Part shown: positions 11,721-24,285 of the stretch, piece after piece
How the letters are laid out: each line of letters begins with the position of its first letter
Numbering within the stretch: the stretch's first letter is position 1
Assembly (NCBI GenBank): GCA_018398765.1
Contig: JAHBMJ010000129.1
Coordinates: 1 to 56,955 of the forward strand
Source of the DNA: Chromera velia
Taxonomy: Eukaryota > Sar > Chromeraceae
Reading direction: 5' to 3'
DNA length: 56,955 bases
Position numbers and translations under genes: made by a program
The notes under the pieces: model-generated
Told to the model about the DNA's origin: nothing
Seen by the model: only the letters and a program-made list of their open reading frames with translations
Databases searched by the model: none

Positions 11721-12281
11721 TATACTTACATAGCCCACCATGTATGAAACCTAAGTTTAAAATCTAGTAATCATAATTTTATGTATTTTGACCGTGCAAA
11801 ATTCAAGGGCAGAGGCTTATATTCATGGCCTATATATAGGCGGCGCAGAGCTGAAACGCGCCGCCGCCGCCGTCTCCGTGCAACTTCAACAGATCATCGT
11901 GGGCGTCTCCTTCGAAATCTGTCACTGCTATAGTGCTGGTCCAACAATCTGCAGCTAGTGAAAGCAAGTCCCTGTCCCCGATGATGCTCCCGTAAGACAT
12001 GAATACTGCTTGCTAGCGGGTGATATAATATGGATGTGGGTGGCTGGGCATGGTCCCGTGTGCAAAGCTTCTTTGCTGTGCTCCACTCCTCCCATGCACG
12101 TCAATCAATTCGGTTAAATTGAACGAAGTTTTTTGTTTTGGAGCGCTTGCAGATCTCCATGGCTGCAAAAAAGCTCGGCAGGGGTTGATTTTATTGGTGT
12201 TCTCATTTGGCTCAGAGTGTCAGCTTCAGAAAGTCTGCCGATTGGAACAGTGACCTGAGCCGGAAAACGAGACGGAGAACG
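11721..12281. other. TTI1 5' flank
   Basis: This is the 561 bp between the retrotransposon and the TTI1 start codon. It contains a TATATATA run at 11831-11838 and a GC-rich CCGCCGCCGCC stretch near 11870. Either may belong to the promoter, but there is no direct evidence for a start site. No other gene is seen. Confidence 0.35.
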
Positions 12282-14500
12282 ATGGGAGCCCCCAAAGAAT
12301 CTGCTCAGTCGGTGCTCATGGACTTCGTACAGCACCTGACTGTGGTCGCCAGTCAGACCGCAGACGGGGGAGAGAAATTACGGGCTGTCGATGCCGTCAA
12401 AAGAGGATTGCAGAGACTGAGCCCAGATGAGAAAAGGGAAATGAAAGGGAACTCTACCTTTGCCTCCCCCTCCCGTCTCCTCCTGCCGTGTTTCGATGTT
12501 TTCTACACCCCGCTTGTTGTCAATCTGAAAGCCCTTGCCCTCTCCATCCCTCCAAGTGGGAGTGACCCATCCCGCAGAGCCTCTACTGCTCTCTCAGGGC
12601 TGACCGGGCGAGGGGGGAGAGACAAAACCTCCAAGGTCCGACTTCTGGAAGGAGTCATGGAGGCCCTCACGGCATTTCTGGACGCCGCCTTTTCCCACCA
12701 GAGAGGCGTGGAAGAGCTGACTGGACAGCTGTCTATCCCTCAACTTTTAGGAGACTCTGTCCGAGCTAAGGGGAGTTTCTGCGAGGTATGTCTCCAGGTC
12801 CTGAAAGTTTTGAGCATCGACGAGGTCCGTTCTTCCGATGAGGGGGCGGCAGCGTCTGTGCGTCTCCTTGACCGTGCCATTCAGTTTCTCTGGCCCATCT
12901 CCGTTGAGGGCCAGCACGTACACACACGCGCAGAGACCGAGAGACTGCAATTCAAAAACCCGTTTGGCACAGGGGCAAGAAAAGGAGACGAGGAAACGTT
13001 GTGCGAACCGTGCGCGTCTGTTCTAGGCATTGTGGTGTCTCAGCTTTTGGATCTGGCGGGAGGGCACGGATTCCGAAAAGTCCAGAGGGAGGCGTTGTGC
13101 GTGATTGAAAGGGTGCCTTCCTCGGTGTGTGGTACAGGGGTGATGACTTCCGGGTTGGCTGTTCTTGCGTCTGTGTATCCAGGAGTGGTGACTAGTCTTT
13201 TGGATTTGTGGATTCGTCGAGGGAAGGAGCCCTCGGGTGGCAGTTTCGTCCTTCCTGCGGTTCTTGGGACATTGAGGGAATGGATGGTGGCAGTTCTCGG
13301 GTGTGGTTTGTTTGGAGAGGGACAGACAGGGGAGGAGGATGGCAGCGGAGGGGATGGCGTTGTTGGGAGCCAAAATGAGTGGAGTGAGTGGAAGAAAACA
13401 GTAGGGAAGTTGGAAGTGATGTGGGAGGAGAGGAAGTTGAATGAGGAGGAGAAAAGGGCAAACAGCGAGGCGGCAAGAGCACAAACGAAAGAGAAGATGC
13501 AACTGCAAGGCGTCGAGCGATGTCAGCAGTGGGTGAGGGAGACGAGACAGAAGTCTTCTGTTGTGCTGGAGGTGGGTTGGCATCTTCTGTCGGTCTGTCT
13601 TTTTCTCTTCTTGTCTGCACGTGTGTGTCAGCATAAGTGCGCGTGGAAAACATTCTGACAGAGCGGTGCTTTTTTTCTGTGTGCTTGGGACGTTTATCGG
13701 TGGAAAACAAGGAAAGTACAGTCCCTCTAGTCGATGGTCCGCTCTTTCTTTCTCCCTCTCCCTCCCCCTCCCCCTCTGTGTGTGTGTGTGTGTGTGTATG
13801 TGCGCGCACGAGAAAACAAGAAAGAGAGAGAGAGAGTGTGTGAGAGAGAGAGAAGGTAGGGAGAGCATTCTTTCCTCCTTCTCCCTTTCTGCAGCTGCTG
13901 CTCTCTTCACGCAATGCTCCAGGCTCACTGTCGGAGTCTGCAGATGTGCGTAGCGCTCTTGGGTCTCTGCTGATCGCCTTGGTTGGACTTGAGGGCGGAG
14001 GGCTTGGCCTCGCACTGGGGGGAGGGGCCCGTGCGGCCGCTTGGGACTCTCTGGCTGCTCTGGCGGTTGATGACGGGTCTCTTCGATTGGGTCTCTCTGT
14101 ATCTCTGTCTGCTGCGGCTGTTGAGAATGGGCGCGTGCATGAGAGAGTGTGGGAGACTATGAAGGAGGTGCAGAGCGTGGCTGATCAGGTCGCAGGTGGG
14201 TTGTTTGTTCGAATCTGTTGTGGTGTTTGTTTCAAAGTGAATCTGTGTCTGTCTGAGTAGATCCTTGGGGGGAATTGCGGATGGGGATTTTGGCTGGGCA
14301 CACACGCAAAGCATTCAGCACCTGCTCCGTCTGCTGGCCAGTCTGTTTTCAGCTTCCACCCCTGCATTCTGTGACTTCGAGTGTGTTTTCGATTCGTTGT
14401 CTTCTGCCCACGGCAGTTCATGGTACAACTGTGTAATAATCTCGCTTTCTCTGTATCTCTTTCTGTATGTGTGTGAGTGAATTTATGTATCTGAATGTGC

Positions 14501-14539
<39 letters not shown>

Positions 14540-15271
14540 AGAAAAGACGAGAGTTGTTAGCAACCAGGAGAAGAACCTACTGCTGGACAGACTTGCTGGG
14601 TGAGTGCGCTGATGAAATGGCCCTCACTCTTTTGCGAACGAATGACTTTCGCATCTGTATTCTTTTCTCTTCTGTGCTCTCCTTGTTTGCCGGCTTTTGT
14701 GTGATCGGTGGACCAGTGGGCGTGGGTTTTTGACTGAGCTTGCTTTTCTCCTTCTTGCATGTGACTTGTTGCTTTCCCTTTTCTTTCTCTGTGTCCATCT
14801 GCCTCTTTCTTTCTTTTTCTTTTCCCGTTCTCTTCGTGTGTTGGGGGGGAACTCTGCAGAATGATCAGCTTGGTGTGCGGCGCATTCAGAGGAGATCCGT
14901 CTGGGAGTGGAAATATGGTGATCAGGGGGGGGTTGGAGTCTCTGCCTCTGCCTGATGAAGACGCAGAGAGAGTGTCCTCAGACAGTCTTGAGAAAGAGAA
15001 GAAAAGAGAAGAGGCGGGAAGTCAGGACTCAGCTTCCGATCGAGAAGAATTCAGAACGGGGCAAGATGAAATGAGGAACGGCAGTGCACCAGCGAGGGTG
15101 GCACGGCTGCTGCGAAGTCTCTGCCTGGTGGAGGCAAACGATTTGAAGGTGCGTGCGCAAACAGGGAGGGAGGGACGGTTCTCGATTTCCTTTTCCCACT
15201 TCATATACGTTTCGTGTGGGCATTTCTGTCCGCGTGTTCTCTCTCTTTCTGTCGTCCGTCCTCTTTGTCGC

Positions 15272-15302
<31 letters not shown>

Positions 15303-15399
15303 AAGTATGTGTGCAAGCGTGTGTATAAGCATGTGTGTAAGCGTGTGCTTGAAAGTGTGTGTGTGTGTGAGAGAGAGAGAGAAAGACAGACACACACAC

Positions 15400-15474
<75 letters not shown>

Positions 15475-18400
15475 CAGACAGAGACAGAGAGGTGAGGGTG
15501 CCTCCCATATCCCAGAGGCCCCTTTGCTTTCATTTCTTGTTTTGGCGTTGGCCTGGCTGTCTTTGGATGGGATGAGTTTCTCTCTTTGGTGGTTTCACTT
15601 TCAGTTTCCCCTCTTTCTTCTTTTCTGTGGTGCCCCCCACTTCTTTTCTACTCTGCTCTGCTCTGTCTCCTGCACGTTGATTCATTCGTCTGTTCCTTCT
15701 CTCTCTCTCCCTTCCTTCCTTCCTTCCTTCCTTCTTTCCTTCCTTCCTTCCTTCCTCTCTCCCTGCAGCGGCAACTGAACGATCGGATCTCCCTGACCGC
15801 CTTGCCCTCGGTGCCAGCATCAGCCACTAGTGGAGGCCATGAGTGGTTGGAGGAGTTTCCTTTGCTCGGGGACTGTCTCTCTGTATCTCCTTCTGCTTCT
15901 GTCTTGGGAGAAGAAGAGGAGAGGGACGAGGAGGCAGAGAGAGGGAGGGAGCGGCACTCGGGACCCTCCGAAAAAGAGGGGAATAGGGATTCTTCCTCCT
16001 CCTCCTCCTCTGTCCCTCCTCTCTTCCCTTCGAGGTCCAGCAAGGAAGTCCCTGAGTGGGTAAGGCGATCTGTGGCCTTCTTGGAGGGGGAGCCGGAGGT
16101 CCAAAGGTCAGCAGGGAGAGGGTGGATGGTCTTTGGTTTTTCTTCTGCTGCTTCTTTTTCTTCCTTCATGCGCAGCGGTGTGCAAGAAAACTGCGACATT
16201 TCAAGCGGCCAGCAAGGCAGCCAAGCTGAAAAATACTATTTGAATGACCGAAAGAGGAGTCCGATTGCGGCATCTTTTCGTGAAGAAAGAGAGGGAAACG
16301 AGAACAAGGATGCCTGGGAACAAAAGTAAAGAAGGGGACTGTTGGAGAGCTTTAGTGAGCACCGTTTTTCGTGTTCTTTCTCCGACCCCTCTTAGACGAC
16401 TGTCCGAGTTGGCGGGCACAAGCCTCCATGCCAGACACACCTCCTGGTCTTTTCCTCCCTCCCTTTCTTTGCATGCAGATGCTGGACGAGAACGGTCGCC
16501 TTGTGTGCGCGCTCTGTATCGCCCTCCGAGTTATTGCGCTGTCTCCTTGAACCTTTCCCCGACCCTGTACCGGACAGCAACGACAAATCCGGGAGACTGA
16601 GCAAGACACGCAGCCGCAATGAGCCCTCGTGGCTGAGGCGTGCGCGGGTTGGGCGACAACAGCGGCTGCCTTCGAGTTCCACCTCTCCTGAAGGTGGTGA
16701 CAGGGGAAATGAAGTTGAGATGCAGGGGGGAAATCCAAATGGGGCAAGAGAGAGGCACGAGGTCTCATCAAAACACAGGGATGCAAACGATAGTGCGGGT
16801 CTCTTGTTTGAGAAAGTCCGAAAGCGTTGTGCTGTGTTCGCTTCAATTTGGGCTTCTGTCTCTGCTCTGTGTGGAGAGGGGGACCGGGGGAAAGGAAGTG
16901 TGTTGCCAGGGCCTCTCTCTCTTGAGGATGCGCTCCTGCGTCTAGCTGGCCCTTCAGTATGGAGAGAGGCAGAGCACTTGAAATGTGAAATGATGGCGTT
17001 CCGGAACCGTCAGGACGGTGGAAAAGAAGAGGCGGAAGCTTCGGAGAGCCCCCCATTGTCGATCGCAAGCGCTGGGAGGTGGAGTCGGCTGTACTGTGGT
17101 ACTCTCGCTATGGCATGCGGTGCTCTCCTGGAGGGTGTGGGCCGAGTCGGCGGCTCTGAGGCCGTGAGACAACAGGTGCGTGTGGTTGGGGGGGAAGGGG
17201 GGGTATTTGTGTGCGTGCAGAGATGTGCATGTGTGTTTTTGTGTGTCCCTCAAAATGCCACTAGAGTCCTCTCTCTATTCATTCTCTTTGAGGTGGAAGC
17301 GACCTACATGGTCAGGTACGAAGAGTACCAACAAAGAGGGTAAATGGGAGTTCAGACTTCGGAAACACTGTCTTTTCCCTTCCTTCCCGTCTTTGACAGA
17401 GAACCAATTAAGAGCCTGGTTTAGATGAAGAAGGTTTTTGTTTTCTCTCAAGCCTGCTTCGTTCTGTCTGTTTGCAGCTCTCAATCCTTCTGTTCCCTCT
17501 CCTCTCCTTCCTCGGCGCACCAAGCCTCTTCGTTTCCTCAGCGGCTGCGGCGGCACTCTCAGCTGCGGCGTCTGCGTCCGGGGTGGTACCTGAAGGCTCG
17601 TCTGATAGGGAGGCAGTCGGGGCCCTTCTGAAAGCCCACAATGACTTTGTGGTCGATAGGGCAACCCAAATGGTGCGAGGAGGACATCATCAGGTGAGGG
17701 TCTCTTTGTCTGTCAGCCTCTCCCTCCCTCTGTCTGTCTGTCTGTCTGTCTGTCTGTGTGTCTGTCTTTTTGTCTGTTGTGTGCATGAAGAAAAGAAGGG
17801 AGAAGAAAAAACATACAGTCTGTCTGGCAGGAAGCCGAAAGTCACTTTGGCAGTCAGTCAGCCTTTCGGTCTGGCAGTCTATTCGTATGTCCAATTTCTC
17901 GTAAGTGTGCATGTTTCTGTGCCGTGACGCGGGGTGATCGACTTGGCTACCGACATGTATTCATTTCCACAACTGCGTGTGTAAGCTGCCCTTTCTGCCT
18001 GAGTGGATACTCGCAGCTCCTGTGGAGGAGGCTTCCAGAAGCAAGTCGTCTTCCTGCAGGGGTGGTTGCTCGGCGTCTGTCCTCATCTGCTTTTTCGGAA
18101 CTGTTGAAGAGGGAGGGAGAGGAGGGGGATCATGGCGGCGTCACTGCTGCACCCTATGAACGTGCACGTCTGGAGGGCAGCATGGGAAGCGAGGGGAAGG
18201 AAGAAAAAGGGAGCAGGGAGAATCTGGAGGCAATCGTTACCGCCGTGGTTACTTTCCTTCCTCCCGACCTTTCTCTGTGCTGTCGGCTGGAGGACCTCGT
18301 CAGGTGAGTTTGGCCAGAAGGAAATGGGAGAGGCTAACAAGAAATGAGAGAGGTAATGTTTTTGGCCGCTCTTCCTTTTCTGCTCTGGGTCATGGACGGT

Positions 18401-19209
18401 TTTGTGACGTGTTCGTCTACGCACGTTTGAGGTTGCTCGTTTGCTGGCCGGCCTTGCCTGATTGTCCTTCAAGATATGAGAGCGAGGTTCTCGACGCAAC
18501 GCCTGCATGTCTGTCTGTCTTCATGAGCGGGTGGGTGGATTGGGGGGGGGAATAGGGTTGCTAGGAGAGATTCTTCCGGCAGAACTGTCAGGCTGCGTGC
18601 TCATCAGCTCCTCCGTAGATCCTTGACTTATTGTCTGGTCGATCGGCTGCTTGCAGGACTCTGGCGCTCTCCCCTGCACCTTCCCTTCTGTCCGAAGAAG
18701 GGAGCGGGAGAAGGGTGACTTGCGAGGTGGGCATGGACGCTGCCGACTGGGTGGTGCGTGTCCTCGCACTCATTGCCGCCCGGTTATCTTCCATCATTGT
18801 GAGTCAGAGGAAGGAGAGGAGGCAAGAGGGCCGACATACGAAGGAGGGAAGAAGGAGGAAGACAAAGGAGAGTGGTCCTTTGGGGTGGATTTCTTTGTTG
18901 GAAGGTGGACGGGCCTCTGGACATGAATTCTTTGGAATTCGTCGACAGGACGTGCGGGTTGCTCTTGACGAGGACAAGGTGGATAGTGATGCGGAGAGTG
19001 GGGGAGAGGACGAGGACGGGGGGTTGCAGGGGGGGGATGTGGGAGAAGAGGGGGGATTTGACTTGAAGCACACCAAGAACAGAGGACTGCTTGACAGAGG
19101 AAAGTATGGAGCTGTCAGAAGCATGGCTCAGGCAATTCTCCTCGGTGTGCGATACTACCTGCAGGATGAGAGGTGGGGCTGGAGGGAGGAGGGCAACTTC
19201 TTTTTTAGA

Positions 19210-19248
<39 letters not shown>

Positions 19249-21641
19249 TTGCTTGTGTCAAGGAGTAGAGAGACTCAGATGGGAGCGTTCCTCCTTGCAA
19301 GAATATATTCTGGAAAGACATGTTTTGTGGTCGCATTCCTATTTGCCCTTGCCTTACAGCTACGCGTGCACCGGTTCTGTTCTTCTCCTCTTTGTATGTC
19401 TTCTCTCGGAAAACCTCCGTGTCCATGCGCCTGCATGTAAGAGTAACTGTGTGTGCGCGTGTGTGTTTTCCACTCCGTCGTTTGCAGACTCCCCGTCAGG
19501 CAGCTCGCACACGCAGCATGCCTGCACAGTGTCATCTGCCTGAGCACCAGAAGCAGGGAGCTGCTACCGAGACTCCACGCTCTCTGGCCTCTTCTGGTGC
19601 CTTCGTTTGGATGCGAGTCGCCGTTGGCAGTCACCGCGACCGCCTGTCAAGTCGTTAAGAGTGCCGCCAGGGCGTCTGGGGACTTTCTGAAAGAGCGCTT
19701 CGCCTCCGACGTCTTTCGTCCCCTTGTGGACAGACTATCCCTCCTTCCCGTGAAGGCCCAGAGGGAACGGAGGTCCGTGGTCTTCAAGGCCCAGGGGGGT
19801 GCACTGGACCTCTTCAACTTCATCTCCAAGTCAGTTGGCAGACAAACAGACAGACAGACAGACTGACTATATGGTTTCTTTCCCCTCTTTTCTTCATGAA
19901 CACAACAGACAGACAGACAGACAGACAGACAGAAAGACAAACAAGACAGCAGGAAGGAGGCATGAGACGAATAAGGAGGCGGGTCTCGTTTCTCTGTGTC
20001 TCATTGGAATTCTTTGTTGGAGTCTTCGGGCTGTGTGTTTTTCATTCAGTCCTGCAGTAAGGAAATGAAAGCTTTTCCTGCTGACAGATGAGACAACGCT
20101 CCAGCAGCCACCTACTCCCGTGGTGCGCAGAAGAGAGGGAAAGAGAGGGACCCGTCTCACGTGTTGGTCTTCTGTTCTGTTGCTCTTGGGTCATTGGACC
20201 TTTTCATCCGTGTAGTTGAGTGAGTGAGTGAGTGAGTGAGTGAGTGAGTGTGTGAGTGAGTGAGTGAGTGAGTGAGTGAGTGAGTGTGTGAGTGAGTGAG
20301 TGAGTGAGTGAGTCAGTGAGTGAGCGAGAGAGTGAGTGAGTGAGTGAGTGAGTGAGTGCAGGGAAGAACGACTCGTCTCCCCTCTTGCTGTGCCGATGGC
20401 AACTGCCGGTGAGTCTAGACAGTGAGTGCGAGGGGGGAGAGGGGGGGGCTTCATGGATATTGATTCCTGTTTTTTCGATGCCTCGCTGATGGATTTCGTG
20501 CCGTAAACGTTTCTTCCTGTCAATTCGTTTGTGTATTTCTCTGTTTGCTTATGTGTGTAAGAAAGAGAGGTAGCAGGAAGCGGAAGGGATTTCTTTGATC
20601 CTCTCGTGTGGCTTCGTGTTGTTGTCTGCATTCCTCTGTCAAATCTCTTCCGTTCTCTTCTGAGTCGAAGTGCTTTTGGAACACCCAACCGTGCTTCCTT
20701 GACCTGCGCCATCTCTCCCCCCCTCCCCCCATGCAGTGCTCAGATTCTTCCACGTGGACGCCGACCCCCGTCTCCAAGGGACAGCCTCTGAGATCCTTCG
20801 ACGTCTCGTCCGACTGCCCCTGCAGAGGGGGGCTCTCTGGCTGGTCCTGATGGGGGCACTTCGCCTGCTTCATAAGCCAGAGAGGCTGGTGGCAAAATCA
20901 AAACCTTCCCGTGAAGGCCCCCCCAGTGAGAGTGCGACGACTCCGGGAGATGCGGTGGCATCCGGTCCAGCATCAGCTGAGTGTGCTCTTTCGACGTCCG
21001 TCTCTGTCTGCACAGGGAGCGAAGAATGCGCATACCTTCGGCTTCTCTCTAAAGGCATCAGGAGAGGTCGTCAAGCTGCGAGAGCCGACGTCCTCGCCGG
21101 CACTGCATGCAGCCACGGGGTGTCCTTTCCCTTCCAACGTCCCTTTGCTGCCCATCTCGGAGATCCCCCTTTGTCATTTGAGGAGATTCTCTCAGGAATA
21201 CCTGACAATGACATGGCAGGAGGCAAGGGAAAGACGGGGGAGTGCTTTTGTGGTGTGTCTGTTGCAGACCGGGTTGTCAGGGACATTGAAAAGTCGTGTT
21301 GCGGTTGGGGAGTGTTCTCAGTGTTCGAGACAGAGACTGTGACGAAGGCAAAATTGTTCGACCTCGACTCTCGCCTACTTCTAACTCTTCTCTGTGAATG
21401 CGATTCTGTAGCAATGCCTTCGGTCAAGGCAGTCCATTTGAGAGAGACAGCAGAGCCTTCCGAGGAGGCATACAGAACAGGCGAGAAGCAAACGAGGAAC
21501 GGTCTGGAGAGACAGAGTCTCGCTGGACCCTCTCTGAGTCTGCCCCCCCTCCAGATTCCTGTCGGAGGGACCTCCGCACTGTACAGAGACTTTCTTGTGT
21601 CCGGGGTCTCGCAAGCTCCGTGCACCGCCCCATTATCATAA
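12282..21641 (+). CDS. TTI1: TTI1-like HEAT-repeat protein (Tel2-Tti1-Tti2 complex)
   Basis: Spliced gene. Exons whose phases all agree: 12282-13571, 13895-14195, 14261-14422, 14542-14599, 14860-15148, 15769-16325, 16479-17175, 17478-17693, 18017-18303, 18657-19172, 19488-19829, 20362-20408, 20737-21641; stop TAA. Total 1888 codons, longer than animal TTI1 (about 1,090). The extra length is acidic and Ser-rich inserts. The TTI1 call rests on three places: YPGVVTSLLDLWIRRGK near residue 300, LLKAHNDFVVDRATQMVR at the end of exon 8, and LHALWPLLVPSF followed by ASGDFLKERFASDVF in exon 11 of 13, matching the family's C-terminal block. The start is the first ATG in frame. The protein would hold PIKK kinases (TOR, ATM, ATR type) for HSP90-dependent assembly. 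Two in-frame segments (16107-16175 and 18799-18948) are flanked by GT and AG and may be spliced out, leaving 1815 codons. Confidence 0.75.
15149..15768 (+). repeat. TTI1 intron 5 with complementary dinucleotide tracts
   Basis: The intron holds (GT)n at about 15275-15299, further GT and GA runs at 15350-15385, (CA)n at about 15391-15437, (GA)n and (GACA)n to 15490, and a (CTTC)n pyrimidine tract at 15715-15754 before the acceptor CAG at 15766-15768. The GT and CA tracts lie on the same transcript and could pair into a long stem. Confidence 0.8.
20213..20361 (+). repeat. (TGAG)n array ending at a TTI1 acceptor
   Basis: About 140 bp of nearly pure TGAG repeats lie immediately before the acceptor of the 47-nt exon 20362-20408; the array runs straight into GTGCAG. 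It takes the place where a pyrimidine tract should be. Each unit contains GTGAGT, the donor-site consensus. Confidence 0.85.
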
Positions 21642-23579
21642 TGAAATGAGATAGTAACACCTCTGGTATGAGCAATTGTCATAATTAAACTGAATGACAT
21701 CTTTCTGCAGTATAAACGATATTTGTAAATATATATGTATGTTTGAGGCTAGGTTTGGGGTTGTTCATAAATCTATACTAAAAGTCATTCATTTTGGCAA
21801 ACAGGGTCGCTCGATTACGATTGCGATTGCAGTTTGACAAAAATCCGAAGTGCTCCGGGCCTGGATTTTTGATTTGTTTCCTGTTTCTGATAATGTACTC
21901 AAAGTGCATGCAAAGTTTTAGCTTTGTATCTTTCACCGATCACAAATGATAAAATTCAGAAAACTGAAAATTAATACGACCGAAAACGGCCCCGGAAAAT
22001 TTTTTGTGAGACGCGACTTCTGAATTTTGTCATTTGTAATCGATGAAAGATACAAAGCTAAAACTTTGCATGCACTTTGAAAATATTATCAGAAACAGAA
22101 AACAAATCAGAAATTGCAGACCCAAACACTTTTATTTTTTTCTAAATTGCAATCGCAATTAGAATTTTGCTAAAATAAATGACTTTTGGACGACAAGTTT
22201 TGGTATAGTGGTAAATAACATAAATGTTTTTAAATACTATTGAGAAGTTTAATGAGAACTGTAATGTTTACTATAAGCTTTAGTCGTTCATCCTTTGATT
22301 TTTGATGATTTTTGATTAAATGTTACTTTAATTACTCGTTAATTTAAACAACTTAATTAACTTAGGATTGGGATATTGCATTTGTAGTATGCAGTATAAG
22401 TATGTCTACTGGACGACTCTAGTTTGGATTTTTAAAATTGCCAGTGATGTAATAAATAATTTTGAGTTCTTTCTTTATTTACCTGCCTTGGTTGTCCTGT
22501 TGTTTCTTCTTCCTTTCTTTCGTTCTTTTTTAGTCCCTCAGTCAGTGCATGCCTATGTATGCCCTCATACAACTACACCGATTCATTGTCCTCTGGCGTT
22601 CTTGAACGCAATGATTTCAAACTAAAAAAAAATCTGTATTTATCAATAGACTACAAAATTTACTGAAGATTCGCGTGCCAGTAGTCTATTAAGCATGTTT
22701 TGGCTTTTGAATGAAAATGATTAAAATTATGATTAACTTTCAAACATAAAAAAAAATCTGTATTTATCAGTCAACTAAGCATTTACGAAATTTATATGAA
22801 TTGAACTAAATAGTAAATTAAGTTAAAAGTTTTTTTGATTTGATCAGTTCATCTTCTCTAATATTTTCTTTATGTTTTTTTGCTATTCTTTCCTTCACAG
22901 CCTTTATGCATGTACAAACATGTATAAATATTAAAGTACAAATGTTAGTTAGTTATTTATACTTACTTAGTTAGTTAGTTAGTTAGTTAGTCAGTTAGGG
23001 GTAGTTAGAGGATGCTTGACCCCAGTTGGAGCGCTAAGTGTATTTGTGATGACTAAGCTGATCTATCATGACTTGTGAAAAAAGAACAGAACCTTGCAAC
23101 TTGTGAAACAAGGTGACATATATTTTCTGGACGCAGGCGCTACCATGCAGCGCCCGCGCCCCTGGACAAAGAAAACAAGTTGACCCCTGGCCGCGGCGCG
23201 CCGCACATCCCTGTCGCCCCACCACATCCCAAACCACAGAATCGTCATGAATCGTCCATAACCACTCGTGTTGCAGGGAAAGGGTGCGAAAAACTGATCC
23301 TCCGACCATCCCCGACCTCGCCCTAAGGTTTTCCATCCGGGAGTATCTGCTTTGTGGGAGACCGAACGGACAGACGTTACGTCACGAGACGGAACTGCTG
23401 TAGACTCTTATCGTGAACCAAGCTTTCGTGACGGGAGGCAAGAGAGCCGCAGAGCGATTGAAGCTGGGCGGGAAGCTCTCCTTTTATCTTGTCCTCTCGC
23501 TCATGCTGTAATCCTCTTGTTGGAATCTGGGCGAAAGGTTTTTTTGGTGACTGCGGTTCACCATTGTTTTTCGCTGAAA
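21642..23579. other. AT-rich intergenic region
   Basis: No gene recognised. It contains the foldback at 21773-22208, a repeated A-run plus CTGTATTTATCA motif near 22625 and 22750, and a (GTTA)n microsatellite at about 22963-22998. From 23100 the composition becomes GC-rich with short open frames that resemble nothing known. Confidence 0.5.
21773..22208. mobile_element. Foldback (MITE-like) inverted repeat
   Basis: The ends read CTATACTAAAA (left) and, reverse-complemented, CTATACCAAAA (right). Inside, long arms pair: AAAGTGCATGCAAAGTTTTA with TAAAACTTTGCATGCACTTT, and ATTGCGATTGCA with TTGCAATCGCAAT. Arms of roughly 200 bp meet near 21980. No coding capacity and no clear target duplication. 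It is likely a non-autonomous DNA transposon relic. Confidence 0.6.
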
Positions 23580-23996
23580 ATGATACGGATCATGATTCGC
23601 GCTTCGGCTGTTGTTCTCGGCGCTTTGGTGGGTTTCACCTTGGGGGAACTCTTGTGCCTACATTTCCTGTCCCCAAGACACGGTCTTCTTACTTCCTTTG
23701 GATTTCTTGACGCTCTGTATGTGCAGATTCTTCTCGGGGGAACTTCTGAAGCAGACGCCGTCTCCGTGCACCGTCCCCGACCGGCCTCTCTGGAATCTCA
23801 CTTCGGCAAAGAGGCACAGCGTTCTAAAGAGAATGCAGGACAAAGAAAGGAGAGGGAGACTGACGCTGCGGCTCTTCTGGAGGCTGCAAGTCCCAATGGG
23901 GCAGCGGTCGTGAGGGGACTACTCCAGGCGTCTCCTTTGGGGAGCTTCCTCCAACGTCCGTCTTTCCGCCTCTTTCATTCCATCCCCAAAATTTAA
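23580..23996 (+). CDS. Small protein with N-terminal hydrophobic segment
   Basis: From the ATG at 23580 the frame encodes 138 residues to TAA at 23994-23996. Residues 1-32 form a signal-peptide or membrane-anchor-like segment (MIRIMIRASAVVLGALVGFT and onward); the rest is soluble, with an Arg/Glu-rich middle (residues 75-100). I recognise no domain. The frame is also open upstream of this ATG, but the hydrophobic start makes 23580 the best choice. It could instead be an exon of a larger gene. It is followed at about 300 bp by the DP-repeat gene on the same strand. Confidence 0.4.
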   Translation: MIRIMIRASAVVLGALVGFTLGELLCLHFLSPRHGLLTSFGFLDALYVQILLGGTSEADAVSVHRPRPASLESHFGKEAQRSKENAGQRKERETDAAALLEAASPNGAAVVRGLLQASPLGSFLQRPSFRLFHSIPKI

Positions 23997-24285
23997 TGCC
24001 CCAACCTGCATGTCTGTATTGAATGCCGCAAGAGCACGTGCTGGGAAAGAGTTCATGCGGTCTTGTGCAGAGTGATCCAATGGATGGAGTCGCACTTTTG
24101 ACTCACAACCAGGAGGGCGCTTCCCTGGAGCATGTATGGTTTAAAGACCTCCAGACACTGTTTCACTTTCTCTGGAGTTTGTTCACAGTTTTCCTGCTCT
24201 CACCCATACTTTTGATCATAGATATAAACGCACACACCCTCCCCTCTTCTTTACGGGCAAAGAAAATTTCTGTCTCTCGGGATGT

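Noticed and set aside
15022-15575. Overlapping open frames on both strands in TTI1 intron 5
   Set aside because: They are translations of GT, CA and GA tracts.
20213-20361. CRISPR-like regular repeats (also 54100-54860)
   Set aside because: No spacers of constant length; these are micro- and minisatellites in a eukaryotic genome.
22368-22625. Short open frame with hydrophobic sequence in AT-rich DNA
   Set aside because: No homology, no context, composition alone explains it.
23034-23336. Minus-strand frame in the GC-rich stretch before the small membrane protein
   Set aside because: No recognisable domain or splice context, and base composition explains the open frame.
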